The notes beneath the pieces were generated by a model. That model saw only the letters and a list, made by a program, of their open reading frames with translations, had not been told where the DNA came from and did no database searches. A DNA stretch of 64,000 nucleotides from contig NC_084728.1 in NCBI RefSeq assembly GCF_033807575.1, forward strand, positions 9,623,451 to 9,687,450, in the 5' to 3' direction. Below are positions 1 to 10,761 of this stretch, piece after piece. Within the stretch, counting starts at the first letter, position 1, and every line of letters starts with the position of its first letter. The position numbers and the translations under genes were made by a program. Source of the stretch: Cydia pomonella (lineage: Eukaryota; Arthropoda; Insecta; Lepidoptera; Tortricidae).

Positions 1-195
1 GCAACCTAAACTAACTGCCCTTTGATTATATGCTCGTATCAAAAATACACACTGTAAATAAATAACCACGCTTAAGAATATGTACATATTTATGTTTGAA
101 CATATTTAATCGCATACAGTGTTTTCAATTACAAATCTTTTATATACTGTATAGAAATTGATTATGATTATCGTTTCCTCTATTAAATAAAAAAA
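1..195. other. AT-rich unassigned DNA
   Basis: No recognisable gene, hairpin or repeat was seen here. The stretch is AT-rich without long open frames. Confidence 0.5.
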
Positions 196-345
196 ATGAG
201 GTGTGTAATTTATTTGTGTCATGAATGATAATATTTGTTCCTGAGTCATGGGTGTTTTCTATGTGTAAAGTATGTATTTATCTATTAACGTGTTTATATC
301 GTCGCCTAGGACCCATAGTATAAGTTTTGCTTAGTTTGGGGCTAG
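196..345 (+). mobile_element. SINE-1-like fragment
   Basis: The segment ATATTTGTTCCTGAGTCATG followed by GGTGTTTTCTATGTGTAAAG matches the body of SINE-1 copies elsewhere (e.g. 20635-20675). The tRNA-like head is missing. The 3' part (CGCCTAGGACCCATA ... TTTGGGGCTAGGTCGATCTG) differs from the other copies, which suggests a sister subfamily or a diverged copy. Confidence 0.6.
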
Positions 346-395
346 GTCGATCTGTGGAACTCCCCAAATATTTATTCATTAATGTATTAAAAAGA

Positions 396-905
396 AGATT
401 ATATTTATTCATGAATGTATTGATTTTGTATAAAACTATAATAAGACCAATCCTTATGTATGGCTGCGAGGCTTGGACACTAACACTGAAAGAAGAGAGT
501 CAGCTCCTGGTAGCGGAAAGAGAGGTGTTACGGAAGATCCTGGGACCTATCAAGAGAGATGACGGCACCTGGAGGATCCGTAAGAATGCCGAAATCGAGG
601 AGTTAGTGGCCGAACCCAACATCATCGGCGAAACGAAATGTCACAGACTTCGCTGGTTCGGCCATTTACTGAGGATGGGTGAGGATCGGGGTGTTAAGAG
701 AGCTTATTTGGGACGACCGACTGGTCGCCGTCCAGTGGCTTGGCCCAGATACCGCTGGAGCGACAGTGTATAGGGGGATCTGTGCCAACTTAAAGCCGAT
801 AACTGGCTGGAAGTGGCATAGGATCGGGACAGGTGGCGTTCTCTCGTTTTGGAGGCCAAGACCCTCTTTGGATCACTGTGCCACAATAGTTAGTTAGCTA
901 GTTAG
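396..905 (+). mobile_element. LINE reverse-transcriptase C-terminal remnant
   Basis: Translation of about 424-890 gives the end of a non-LTR retrotransposon pol: IRPILMYGCEAWTL, then LLVAEREVLRKILGP, LRWFGHLLRM and GRRPVAWPRYRW. It closely resembles the antisense copy at 28552-28921. Two in-frame TAG codons (771-773 and 819-821) break the frame before the family's natural end, so the copy is dead. It ends in a (TTAG)n tail at about 881-905. A possible TSD is TATTAAAAAGA (385-395) and TATTAAAGAGA (906-916). The clade cannot be fixed without the RT core. Confidence 0.8.
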
Positions 906-1170
906 TATTAAAGAGAGTATTATAATTATGAGTAAACTGTATTCATTCCCCGCCCATAAGTAATACTGTCAGTGTGCACCCCCCTTAACACCCGTCACCA
1001 GTATTGATTGATGACACCGCGCCTTAACGAGTTATTTTAAATTACAACCAAATTACAACTATTCAGCTTTTAAACTTTTAATAGCTAACAAATTGTTAGG
1101 TATTGTTGTGGTAATGTATTTATCTGTGGGGTCGGGGGTTCAGGTCCCGTTGAAAAACGGTTAGGAAAGA
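906..1170. other. unassigned
   Basis: No gene or recognised repeat. There is a C-rich patch near 979-1000. Confidence 0.4.
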
Positions 1171-1509
1171 TGTGGACCCGGGTACGTCCTTAAACTACGT
1201 CCACAAGAGAGGTATGGGCATTGTGAATTTCATCTCGCTTTGTGTGGAAGGGCACAGCACAGCGGATGTCATTCCAGATCTAGAGCAGAGCCTAACTGGG
1301 GAAGTGCCCCCACCTTACAGACAACCGCAGCCAAATAACACTAGAGACTCATAGTGTTGTGTTCCTGCCGGTGAGTAAGGTTGCCAGAGCTCAACGAGGG
1401 GCGGGAGGGTTGTTAGGGTTGGCAACATGAATGTAACTCCTCTGGAATTGCAGGCGTTCATAGGCTACGGAGACTGCTTACCATCAGGCGGGCGGGATAT
1501 AAAAAAAAG
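1171..1509 (+). mobile_element. Rep-A retroposon, near full length
   Basis: Starts GGACCCGGGTACGTCC and contains the hallmark blocks ATGTCATTCCAGATCTAGAGC, CCTCCACCTTACAG and GAGTAAGGTTGCCAGAGC. It ends CCATCAGGCGGGCGG with an A-rich tail. About ten other copies lie in the window. A 60-codon frame is open across it but begins GTG, not ATG, so it is not called as a gene. Confidence 0.85.
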
Positions 1510-1517
1510 GCAAATGA

Positions 1518-1672
1518 GTAAAGTCCGACCAGAAATATATGATTATCGTCAAGAGGGCGCTGTTTTTCTCATGTATAGGATTACAGTTCAATTTAGTATG
1601 AAAAATTTAGTTCCAATGAAGTTCCGCAATATGGCGTGTGATCATATATTACTGGTCAGGCTCTATGTAGAT
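1518..1672 (+). mobile_element. MITE-L copy
   Basis: Ends are inverted: GTCCGACCAGAAATATATGA on the left and ATCATATATTACTGGTCAGG on the right. The interior holds CAAGAGGGCGCTGT and CGCAATATGGCGTGTGATC. Two other copies (6541-7047, 22275-22812) are each split by a later insertion. Confidence 0.75.
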
Positions 1673-1856
1673 TGAGGTCAATACTAATAATGTGGCTTAA
1701 GACTCGAGTCTCGAATTAGTTTATAGAGTCTTATGGTATTAAATTAAAGATACATTTATTGAAGGTAGAGGCAAGGAACAGGATCTCCATAAGCCATTTT
1801 TTTATCTATATACACAATATAGAAAGACTGTATGTTTGTATATAAATACATATAGA

Positions 1857-1964
1857 GTCTGGCTGTATCTCATGAACCGTGATAGCTAGACATTTCTGTT
1901 GCCGCTATACCAACAAATACTAAAAAGTACGGAACACTCGGTGGGCGAGTCCGACTCGCAATAA
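1857..1964 (-). mobile_element. Rep-E1 fragment
   Basis: The reverse strand carries the E1 blocks GAGTCGGACTCGCCCACCGA and TATAGCGGCAACAGAAAT, then the CTAGCTATCACGGTTCATGA block. The part with the GGACGG microsatellite is absent. Confidence 0.7.
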
Positions 1965-2183
1965 AGAAATGAGAATATACATTGTGTAAATCTGGCTGAT
2001 TTCTATGAAATACCTACATAAAATATTGGATGCGCTTTCTTACCTGAGCTGTGTCACCTATAACTCTACACATAATATAATGATTTTAATTGCTACTTGT
2101 TTTTACAATTTCTGGTTTGGACCATGCATGTTTGTCTGTCAAGTAGTCCTCGACTCTGCAATAAGCCTTCAACATCAACTTTT

Positions 2184-2485
2184 TACAAGCTTTTATTTAA
2201 TTTCACCACAAGTTGTCTGTCGGTCTGTAATCAAATCTTACAAGTTAAATTTGATCCACTTCTCGGTTTCCGATGAAGCTGAAAATTTGCACATACCTAT
2301 GTAAGTCGGGTGACAATGCAATATTATGGTACCATCGAGCTGATCTGATGATGGAGACAAGAGGTGGACATAGGAACTCTGTGATAAAACAACGCAACCT
2401 AATTGTGTTTCGGGTTTTTAGAATTGTCTCGATGAGTATTAGTTGCCTGCGGAAAGAAAAGTACAGTCAGCGATAAAAGCTTGTA
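2184..2485 (+). mobile_element. Rep-D copy
   Basis: Bounded by TACAAGCTTTTA and its inverse TAAAAGCTTGTA (2475-2485). The interior has AAATTTGATCCACTTC, GTAAGTCGGGTGACAATGC and GATCTGATGATGGAGACAAG. Other copies are at 27138-27442 (inverted) and 31747-32045. No coding sequence. Confidence 0.75.
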
Positions 2486-2650
2486 CCAAAAATGAAATTT
2501 TTGCCATAAAATTTATTTAAGTGATTCTTAAGAGCTGGCAAGGGTAATTTAAGATTAAGAATTACTTAAATTGGTTTAAAATTATCCACAAAACGCCACA
2601 GTAAACATCTTTAGCTATCAACGTCTGTTTTGGCAACTCTGTATAAGGAC

Positions 2651-2770
2651 TATTTTTTTTTTTTAAACTTATCGGCGATTGGCTCTAGTCACACCTGATG
2701 GAAAGTGAAGACAGGGCCTAAGATGGAGCTCACCGGTTCAGTAGTAGCCTATTCACTCTTGCTTTAAAGG
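2651..2770 (-). mobile_element. LINE 3' end, reverse orientation
   Basis: A T-run (2651-2665) followed by TTATCGGCGATTGGCTCTAG and GATGGAAAGTGAAGAC looks like an antisense LINE 3' tail with poly(A). I recognise this block as a common lepidopteran repeat, and there is no coding part. Confidence 0.5.
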
Positions 2771-2779
2771 ATATATATA

Positions 2780-3333
2780 CACAGTGTGTCCCTAGCCATT
2801 GGACAAAGCCGAAATGTACATATGCATTAGGGTACTTAGAACCAGTGTACAAAGTATCATAACAACCGGTGTAGCGGTTTCGAAGGAATTAACAAATTAC
2901 CATTTTTTACTTTGGAGCAGCCTGTATGTGTTAGTAGCTCCTAAGGTAATATCCTCAAAGAATCGTATGGAACCTTCTTCGACCTTTTTGATTTTTTTTT
3001 AATGACACAAATAAGCTTCTGACTTTGAAAAATGTCATCATTATCAATTATTTCGAACAAACTGTCAAAAACACTGCCAAGGATTAACACAGTGTTTCTT
3101 TTTGTTGTCGATTATGCAAATAACTTTTGCTCGAAAAAATTTTTTTTTTCTTTTGTTCTAATTTAAAAAATATTAACGTCAGAGCATGCATGCATCTACA
3201 CAAAAGATCCCTATGGGTCGAAGTGTATCCGCAATGGCCCCCGGAAATTGGAAGATAAGATAACGTCAGAGCATTCCTGAGAAGTAACCCTACGTCGGAT
3301 TTCAGGGTTTGTCCAATGGCTAAGGTCACCCTG
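2780..3333. mobile_element. TIR element with TA flanks (Tc1/mariner-like)
   Basis: The left end (GTGTCCCTAGCCATTGGACA) is mirrored at the right end (TGTCCAATGGCTAAGGTCAC), and both ends abut TA. The ~554-bp interior has no long ORF, so it is non-autonomous. TA flanks suggest Tc1/mariner, which is an inference from the ends only. Confidence 0.65.
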
Positions 3334-3358
3334 TATACAGTATACAGTACGTAAACAG

Positions 3359-3414
3359 TACGTCCTTAAACTTATTAGCATTCATATATATGGATGCTAA
3401 TAAGTTTAAGGACG
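3359..3414. repeat. near-perfect hairpin
   Basis: Arms of about 22 bp (ACGTCCTTAAACTTATTAGC and its complement) flank a short TCATATATATGG loop. It may be the collapsed ends of a MITE. Confidence 0.7.
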
Positions 3415-4139
3415 TCAGTTTAAAAAAACTCATAACAGTAAATCGAATTTCGGCAAGCTCACATTCATAATTCTTAAAAACAGCAAAAAATAATACAAGT
3501 TAAAAGAAAACATGTAAAAAAACTCCATAAATTATACACATTGTAGTTTGCGAAAACATTTCGTTTTATTTATCATCGAATCGAATAAAACGTTCCTTTT
3601 CACGGTCAAAAGGCATATTCTCAATTTGTGAAGGTTACAAAAAAGCACCACGCCCCGTGAAACGGAACGGGGCGGGACGGTCAAGCGTGAGCCTGGATTG
3701 TTTTAGTTTGGTTCTAGGTGTTCGAATTTATGTCAGTGGTGTGGCCAGTTATTGGAAGGTGGCCAGTAATAGACAGCTTACCGGTCTACCTATATTGTTA
3801 GAAAACATATTTATTATTATTAAGCCAAATATGACCTTACAATGTTGGATTTAGAGTCATTTTATACTAGCGTTTTGACGGTTGATAACTTTTTTTTAAA
3901 CAAGCATACAAAGCGTATTATATAATAGAGTATTGATTTAAAAAATATATATATACAATAGTAGAAATACTTTTTTAAATCACATATTTTAATATATTTA
4001 AAAAAAGGTTTTGTCTACGACTATGGGGTTTTTAGATTATTTTAATTTTAAATGAAATCTAATAAGTAATAAAAAATACTAGAATTTTCATACTCATTTT
4101 ACAACAACACATAGATATACACATACATACTACATTTCT
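3415..4139. other. AT-rich unassigned DNA
   Basis: Poly-A/T rich with no gene. A short GC-richer patch at 3645-3700 resembles nothing else in the window. Confidence 0.4.
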
Positions 4140-4395
4140 ATCCACACCACTTAGATGGTTGGCAGTCCTCAACTGTGCGTTTCTCCAGAAACTTTCTGCC
4201 TCGCACAGCCTGTGGAATTAACTGCGCCTGCGGTATTCCCGGACCGGATATGACCTTCAAACCTTCAAGAATAGAGCGTACTCCCTATCTTAAAGGCACT
4301 TACAACCCCTCGGGTGTTGCAGGTGTCTATGGGCGTTGGTAATCGCATACCATCAGGTGATCCGTCTGCTCGTTTGCCTCCTGTATCATAAAAGA
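4140..4395 (+). mobile_element. LINE 3' terminal fragment
   Basis: Contains GTGCGTTTCTCCAGAAACTT, CTGCGCCTGCGGTATTCCC and CCTCGGGTGTTGCAGGTGTC. It ends TACCATCAGGTGATCCGTCT followed by GCTCGTTTGCCTCCTGTAT and a short A-rich tail. This is a widespread lepidopteran LINE tail (recognition from general knowledge). No intact ORF. Confidence 0.7.
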
Positions 4396-4775
4396 AAATA
4401 TAGACTGAACTAATGTAGAAATGCATACTTATTATTTATAAATTAAATCACATTACTTATTACGTAATGAACTTTTTATCACCTCAGTGTCAAAAAATTC
4501 TTCGAGAATCTGAAATACAAACTAGATTGCATCCCAAAAATATATACTAGAAAACCATACCAACCACCAATACGGAACCCCAAAACACGAAATTAAAATT
4601 CAAACATTTCGAACGCTCGACAACCACTGCGGGCCCAAAAGCGTTCCCTTTTCAAAAATTCACAACTAACTGCCAGTGTATTCCAAAACGAACAGGCGTT
4701 CGATATTTAAACTACCACTGACCGTTAAAAATCGGCACAGGGTTGGCAGAAGCATGATTTTTTATTGCCTTTTCT
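4396..4775. other. unassigned
   Basis: No recognised feature. Confidence 0.3.
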
Positions 4776-5035
4776 TCTTTTTAGAGTTCCGTAGGCAACC
4801 TTTATTTTTGAAAAACGTAACTTTTATTAGAATATAGGATCACTCGTTTGTCTGTCCGTCTGTCTGATGTCACAGCTTTGAAACTTGGACTGATTGAGTA
4901 CAAAAATAGATGTGTATAAGTTAATAGATTTTCAGGGAATGGAAAGCTCTATTGGGGGGTAAATTAGAAAATGAAAAAAATACGAAGTTGCAGAAAGGAC
5001 AAACGTAAGTCGACTTTACGAAAAAAAAAATGATG
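4776..5035 (-). mobile_element. Rep-E2-like fragment
   Basis: TTTTAGAGTTCCGTAGGCAA followed by a GTCTGTCCGTCTGTCTG microsatellite matches the GTTCCGTA-plus-GACAGACAG ends of E2 copies (36562-36828, 55098-55806). The rest is diverged. Confidence 0.5.
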
Positions 5036-5052
5036 TACGTAACCTACACTAT

Positions 5053-5110
5053 TGGTTGTCTGGAAGAGATCCTTACCTATTATTTATCTCGCTGTACATG
5101 TATTGAAATC
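5053..5110 (+). mobile_element. LINE tail fragment (TTGTCTGGAAGAGATC)
   Basis: Short piece of the tail family seen more fully at 22609-22759. The characteristic GCTTTTTAGCGATAAG hairpin is missing. Confidence 0.45.
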
Positions 5111-5205
5111 TATTTAAGGCAGGGAGAGTTGACCAAGCCAACTTTACACGACATTTGATATGATAAAGTGTGGAAATGTCATCATTAATGTCATATGTCA
5201 GTTGA

Positions 5206-5558
5206 GCCCAACTGGGGAAGTACCTCCACCTTACAGAAAACCGTAGCCAAATAACACTGGACCCTACTAATAGTGTTGTGTTCCTACCGGTGAGTAAGGT
5301 TGCCAGAGCTCAACGAGGGGCGGGAGGGGTTAGGGTCGGCAACGCGCATGTAACTCCTCTGGAGTTGCAGGCGTACATATGCTACGGATACTGCTTACCA
5401 TCAGGCGGGCCGTATGCTTGTTTGCCACAGATGTAGTACTTCCCCAGTTGGGCTCTGCTCTAGATCTGGAATGACATCCACCGGCTGTGCCCTACCACAC
5501 AAAGGGAGATGACATTCACAATGCCCATACCTCTCTTTTGGACGTAGTTTAAAATATT
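5206..5558. mobile_element. Rep-A split into two opposed halves
   Basis: 5206-5436 is the 3' half of Rep-A on the plus strand, from GCCCAACTGGGGAAGTACC to GATGTAGTA. 5434-5553 is the 5' half on the minus strand. Both halves share the same internal breakpoint block (CCCAACTGGGGAAGTAC), so together they make one complete element with its 5' half inverted and placed after its 3' half. Confidence 0.75.
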
Positions 5559-5833
5559 GTATATATATTGTTTTCTTGTGTATTAACTCACCACTTCTGA
5601 CACCATGTGATGATGGTGGAAGGAAAGACCAACTGCACTTAATAACTTTATTTAAATTTAATATTTGTGGGAGCACTATACATTTCATGTATGAAGGACG
5701 CCATCTTGGAAGTGAGAGAGTTGCCACAGATCACCCAAACTAGGAACCAACTAAAAGTGTTGTTACCAACCTAACATTAACCTGTTTTTTGTATTTTGTC
5801 TTTGCGTCACCTAGCCCAAGTCTCCGATACCTA

Positions 5834-5965
5834 AAGGTTGTCTGGAAGAGATCTAAGCCATAAGACCGCTTCGCGTTACCTCTACCCGGTTATATTTGTT
5901 TATGTTTTTGTACATTTATCGTAAACTATGTGAGGTTTGCAATAAATAATAAAAATCATTTATTT
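5834..5965 (+). mobile_element. LINE tail fragment (TTGTCTGGAAGAGATC)
   Basis: CTAAAGGTTGTCTGGAAGAG is followed by a degraded ATAAGACCGC block and AATAAATAATAAA. Same family as 22609-22759. Confidence 0.6.
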
Positions 5966-5998
5966 CAAACTAAATGTCGATACAAAGTTAGTAAACAT

Positions 5999-6147
5999 TA
6001 AAACCTCCTTATTCATAAACGTCTACTAAAGTTACGATGGCGCTAATAATCGTTTGTCCCTTTCCGACGTATTGGTATGATGGAAAGGGACCAACAATTA
6101 TTAGTGGCTTCGTAACTTTAATAGTAGACGTTTATGAATAAGGAGGT
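5999..6147. mobile_element. palindromic MITE
   Basis: The left arm CTCCTTATTCATAAACGTCT and the right arm AGACGTTTATGAATAAGGAG are exact inverses, and similarity continues inward (GTTACGATGGCG / GGCTTCGTAAC). Single copy in the window. Confidence 0.8.
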
Positions 6148-6277
6148 AAAACAAATCTTATTATTATTACAATATAAAAAGGGATATAACTAAAAATAAA
6201 AACTAGGCTGTGACTACATGCAGTGGGGCCATTTTCGCACTCCATAAAGACGCTCAGTAGGCCTACGATGGTCGACT

Positions 6278-6352
6278 CTATCATTTGTCACCATGCCTGT
6301 CACGTTCTAACAAGTATATAAGTGCGAAAGTGACGGGCATAGTGACATGTGC
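6278..6352. mobile_element. short hairpin MITE
   Basis: Arms ATTTGTCACCATGCCTGTCA and TGACGGGCATAGTGACATGT are imperfect inverses around ACAAGTATATAAGTGCG. Confidence 0.65.
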
Positions 6353-6540
6353 TAAAAATGGAACCATGTTACCAACGCAGAATGCTGTTGGGGCTACCGC
6401 GCAGGCGACGCATCAGTGAGGCGCACCTCTTGCGCATTATCGCCGCAAAGCTGTCAATCCCCAAATATACCAGAAGTACTAAAAAATCACGGCAACTCCA
6501 TCAACGCCCGGAATACGTTATTATATTGGACACGTAGAGA
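6353..6540 (+). other. unassigned GC-richer stretch with a 62-codon frame
   Basis: The frame 6349-6537 is open but rich in Arg and matches no family I know. Its start lies inside the hairpin MITE. Probably non-coding. Confidence 0.25.
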
Positions 6541-7047
6541 ATAAACCCTGACAGTAATATATGATCACGCGCCATATTGCGGAATTTCATTGGAACTACA
6601 TTTTTCATTCTAAACTGACTGCCTAGTGCCACCCTATACTATATTTTTTGTCTTTTAATTATTTATATAAGAATTCAAGCCTTGGCGACCCTCTACATCT
6701 CTAAGGATAATTTAATATCTTTTTTTATAATTTATCTCTGACACTTAGAGACTTATACATCTCTAAAGAATTTTAGTATTTTATGGTTTTATTTTTTTAT
6801 CACAGTTTTTTTTGTGTGTTTTGACATTTAGAGACAGTATACATCTCTAATAAAGTATTTATTATTTCATCGATTCCATATTTGTAATTGTTTTTTTTTT
6901 TTTTTTTTTTTTAGTGTTTGTAAAAATGGACATGTAAAAGTGCCCCTGTGGCCTATTTACTGAATAAATGTTTGATATTTGATATTTGAGAATAACAACG
7001 CCCTCTTGACAATGATCATGTATTTCTGGTCGGGCTTTACAATACTC
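6541..7047 (-). mobile_element. MITE-L copy split by a LINE tail
   Basis: The left part (6541-6640: CTGACAGTAATATATGATCA, GCCATATTGCGGAATTTC) and the right part (6988-7047: GAATAACAACGCCCTCTTGA, TTTCTGGTCGGGCTTTAC) join into one MITE-L. They are separated by the LINE 3' end at 6641-6984. Confidence 0.75.
6641..6984 (+). mobile_element. LINE 3'UTR with repeated TTAGAGA...TCTCTAA hairpins
   Basis: Non-coding tail carrying several small hairpins of the form TTAGAGACTTATACATCTCTAA (6685-6705, 6744-6766, 6828-6850). It also has a T23 run, the block ACATGTAAAAGTGCCCCTGT and the tail AATAAATGTTTGATATTTG. The same tail recurs at 46565-46925. Confidence 0.7.
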
Positions 7048-7285
7048 GTAACTACAAGAACCCTTGGGGAGCAAATCCGGTTCGCACTTGGCCGTTTTTT
7101 TTCTTTTTACAACCTTTTGTTTGAATGGGGTTCTAAGAAGCTCTGTATTGTAAATAGTGATTTATCTTTTAGTGAATGTGTGAATGCAATGTTCTTTGTG
7201 TTTATGATTATGTTCTTTGGAGTTTATTGGCGAAGTTATTGACGAAATATTTATAGTGGGTAGAGGTCAATAAACTTATTTGGAA
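7048..7285. other. unassigned
   Basis: No recognised feature. An open frame (6979-7242) starts inside MITE-L and is judged a chance ORF. Confidence 0.35.
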
Positions 7286-7536
7286 CATTGACATATATCT
7301 AAGGACGGGCCTTAGGAGCACTAATAAGGCTAGTTCAGTGGTGTCACTCACAAATTCGAGCCAATCGTGCAGTCTAACGCAACTAGCTGCGACCAATCGC
7401 GCGCGTGATGCGAACTCATCAACCACTCGTGTTGTGGCGTTAGACTGCACGATTGGCTCGAATTCGTGTGCGTGACACCGCTGTACTGGCCCCATTCTTA
7501 TTGTCCGTAAGGCCCGTCCTTAGATATAAGTCAATG
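7286..7536. mobile_element. MITE-G, full length
   Basis: Long inverted ends: ATATATCTAAGGACGGGCCT and AGGCCCGTCCTTAGATATAA. The inner inverted blocks are GAGCCAATCGTGCAGTCTAA and TTAGACTGCACGATTGGCTC. About 251 bp and non-coding. Its left arm is the unit of the tandem array at 59176-59690. Confidence 0.85.
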
Positions 7537-7574
7537 ATTTGGAACTGTTTCTACATACAGGGTTTCTTCTCTCA

Positions 7575-7720
7575 GTTAAGCTTATTTGAAGATGGTGAAA
7601 CGCCAATATGGACTTTATTCGTCAGATAGTGGCGAATAAAGTCATCGATAGCGTTTCACAATAATGAAGCACTTTTATTAAAGTGCTAGTTTTGCCGGAA
7701 GCTTTATCTAGCAGTTAATT
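7575..7720 (+). mobile_element. hairpin MITE (GTGAAACGCCA family)
   Basis: GGTGAAACGCCAATATGGAC is mirrored by AGTCATCGATAGCGTTTCAC around TATTCGTCAGATAGTGGCG. Related copies are near 31395-31505 and 41083-41225. Confidence 0.6.
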
Positions 7721-7725
7721 TATTA

Positions 7726-8090
7726 TAAAAAAAAAAAAACCACGTCGGTGGCAAACAAGCATACGGCCCGCCTGATGGTAAGCAGTCTCCGTAGCCTATG
7801 TACGCCTGCAATTCCAGAGGAGTTACATGCGCGTTGCCGACCCTAACACCCCTCCCCTCGGTCGGCTCTGGCAACCTTACTCACCGGCAGGAACACAACA
7901 CTATGAGTAGGGTCTAGTGTTATTCGGCTGCGGTCTTCTGTAAGGTGGAGGTACTTCCCCAGTTGGGCTCTGCTCTAGATCTGGAATGACATCCGCTGTG
8001 CTGTGCCCTACCACACACAGCGAGATGACATTCACAATGCCCATACCTCTCTTTTGGACGTAGTTTAAGGACGTACCCGGGTCCAAAATG
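7726..8090 (-). mobile_element. Rep-A retroposon, full length
   Basis: Complete reverse copy from ACGTCGGTGGCAAACAAGC to GGACGTACCCGGGTCC with an A-rich 3' tail on the minus strand. A TSD TTTATTA flanks it (7719-7725 and 8091-8097). Confidence 0.85.
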
Positions 8091-8097
8091 TTTATTA

Positions 8098-8458
8098 GCT
8101 ATCCAATCCAATAATAATTTATTTTCTTATCAGCGACGTCGTATAGGGAGACGCGGCCGGCAACCCCGTTTCTCGCCGAGATTTGTAGTGCTTTTCTCAA
8201 ACCTGCAATGAAATAATAATAAAAATATTTTTGTATATATCCATTATGTATATTGTAAATAAAAAAACATTTAACTTTAAAAAAAAAAAATAATAATAAA
8301 AAAATAGGATGATGACTATGTTTGTTTCATGTCCTAATGTGATAGGTTATTCAGTGCGTGGGGTATTGAAGGGGAACAAAAATGTAATTATTTTGGCGTT
8401 ACCACGCACGCCATTACGCTTTTTTTCTTCCTTTTTTTTATTTTTATTATTATTACTT
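8098..8458. other. AT-rich unassigned DNA
   Basis: No gene. A GC-rich patch (8125-8175) and A-runs near 8275-8300 are the only structure. Confidence 0.35.
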
Positions 8459-8606
8459 TAGGGTTATTAAAAGGGGAACGAAAGTTTAGGAGATAAAGCC
8501 CTATAAAGATTTCTGCATGACTGAAAAAAAACTTTATGGCGCTGTATCTCCTAAATGCGTCGTAGCGCAAAAATAATCAAATTTTCGTTCCCCCTTAGGA
8601 AACCCT
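8459..8606. mobile_element. MITE with GGGGAACGAAA ends
   Basis: Inverted ends TTATTAAAAGGGGAACGAAA and TTTTCGTTCCCCCTTAGGAA; the interior has GGAGATAAAGC mirrored by TATCTCC. Non-coding. Confidence 0.65.
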
Positions 8607-9967
8607 GAAATAATACTTAATAAACACAAAAAAATAAAAAACATAATGGCAGAATTTTGCTTATAGGTATTTTATGGTTGAATGCCAAGACGTGCCATAA
8701 TTTGACGTTTAAAAACAAAAGAAGGTTGCCTTACAGGCCTAGGTGTGTAAGGCTGTATGAAATTCCTTTACATATCATCTTCACTCATCGCACCTGATAT
8801 GTAGTATTCCCGGACTTATAGTAAGTCATGTAAACATTTCATTACAATTTTGAGAAAACTTATTTTACTGAATATCCTCGGTACTATATATTTTGTCATT
8901 CTTTCGCCATATATTTCTGCGACATTTAAGATATTGCATTCGCAAAGAATTTCAGGATTATTTTCATTTACAAGATTTAATTCACCGTATATAAATACAT
9001 ATGTGAATGACTGTACCTTCACACATGCTATTTAATAAAAAAATAACAAAGAAACATTTTCCAAAAATAGCCTAAAAGTCCATTTCTCCCTTTAAGGCGA
9101 ACATGAACTCCATAACTAGAAATACCAAAAACATTGTCCATTACATTGTACCAACATCGTTTTACAAACTTATATTTACAGCTAACTACTTCAGACAGTT
9201 AAACAATTTGTTTTAAGCATTGATTCGACCAACGGCAAATATAACTTGGGCGAGCCATAATAAAAAACTTATCGTAAGATTGAGATGTATGATACTGCCC
9301 TGTGACGTCACTTATTTTACTTATCGTGTATTCAAGCCATTTTCAACTTTAACTCAACGCGTTAAAGTGTTAGTTGAACGCAAAGAGATTGCACTCTATT
9401 TTTTTAATGCGGAGCTTTATGAGCGGCCAGTTTTATATTGTTGTCTTTCGAGTTCTTATTTCAAAGTGAACAAGTTTATTAGTATAGTCTGGATTCCGTT
9501 TGTTATTTAAAATGAGACTTTATGACTTATGACTTAAGAGCGAGCATTTTGCGATTCAGATGTATAAGTAAGTTTGTTTTCACACTTGATTTTTTAAATT
9601 TTATTGCAGTGTACATGGCTTCTTGTCGCATAATGACATTCTTAAGTTTTTCTTTTTTTTTAATGTCAAAGGCCGTGGGTACGTGGTCAATGTTAACAAG
9701 ATTTTTAGCTTAAAATTTTATGTCGTATCATAGTCGTAGGTAGGTATATGTGGATGACATAGTTGTCAAATGATATATGGACAATGGAATTCCACGAAGT
9801 AACTAAATTTAGCAATTACTTGTGCCATAGATCATTAAATTAAAATGACTGACAATGTTCATATGCGTTCCTCATCATTATAATTATGACATTACATTAC
9901 TAACATCACAATTTTATAGGCAGATATTTGAACTTTTTTGTGCTTAGCTGATGAGTCTAAAGACTTT
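8607..9967. other. unassigned low-repeat stretch
   Basis: This 1.36-kb stretch shows no family repeated elsewhere in the window and no recognisable protein. The frames 9220-9510 and 9522-9713 have no known motif. It is probably single-copy intergenic DNA. Confidence 0.4.
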
Positions 9968-10423
9968 TACAGTACATATGGTGCTACTTTATAGCACTAG
10001 TGCGAAAATTAGCATATTACGTTACTGTGTCGAACATTTAAAGGGTCATATGTACTGTAAAACGTTGTACGATACATGTGCGAATAGGTAATTCGCAACT
10101 CGTGTCGATTCAAAACACTCCCTTCGGTCGTGTTTTAATTTATTGCCACTCGTTTCGAATTTCCTATTTTTCGCACTTGTATCGTAATGTACTATTACAG
10201 TACATATGGGGCTACTTTATAGCACTAGTGCGAGAAGTAGCATATTATGTTACTGTGTCGAACATTTAAAGGGCCATATGTACTGTAAAACGTTGTACGA
10301 TACATGTGCGAATAGGTAATTCGCAACTCGTGTCGATTTAAAACACTCCCTTCGGTCGTGTTTTAATTTATCGCCACTCGTTTCGAATTTCCTATTTTTC
10401 GCACTTGTATCGTAATGTACTAT
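9968..10423 (+). repeat. MITE-P tandem duplication, 2 x 228 bp
   Basis: Two near-identical units, 9968-10195 and 10196-10423, each start TACAGTACATATGG and end TTGTATCGTAATGTACTAT. Each contains ACATTTAAAGGG, AAAACGTTGTACGATACATG and CACTCCCTTCGGTCGTGTTT. Single or partial copies are at 25595-25885, 29995-30222 and 37295-37362. Confidence 0.9.
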
Positions 10424-10761
10424 TTTGTAGACAAATTACTGGTTCAGACGAGAAAAACATTTTCAGCGACATAAAATGTATTTATGTTTTAAAAATTGTT
10501 AATATATATTTAAAATTAAATTTAAAAATAATATTTAAAAGTATAGCGTCATACCTACATAAAATAATGAATGTAAGTAAGTAAATAATCTTTGTTGTAC
10601 CTCCAAGTATACATTTTACATACTTATATGTAAAATTACAAATATTTTTTAAAGGAAAATAGAGCCAGGTAACAATATATAAAACAGTTCACGTATAGCT
10701 TTCTCAATTTCTAACATATTATATGTTTAACGCTTTGAACTCTTACGTTTTGTACACATAT
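10424..10761. other. AT-rich unassigned DNA
   Basis: Nothing recognised. Confidence 0.35.

Noticed and set aside
327..773. 148-codon frame at the left edge
   Set aside because: It starts with a non-ATG codon in SINE-like DNA and ends at a premature stop inside a LINE. Treated as a LINE remnant.
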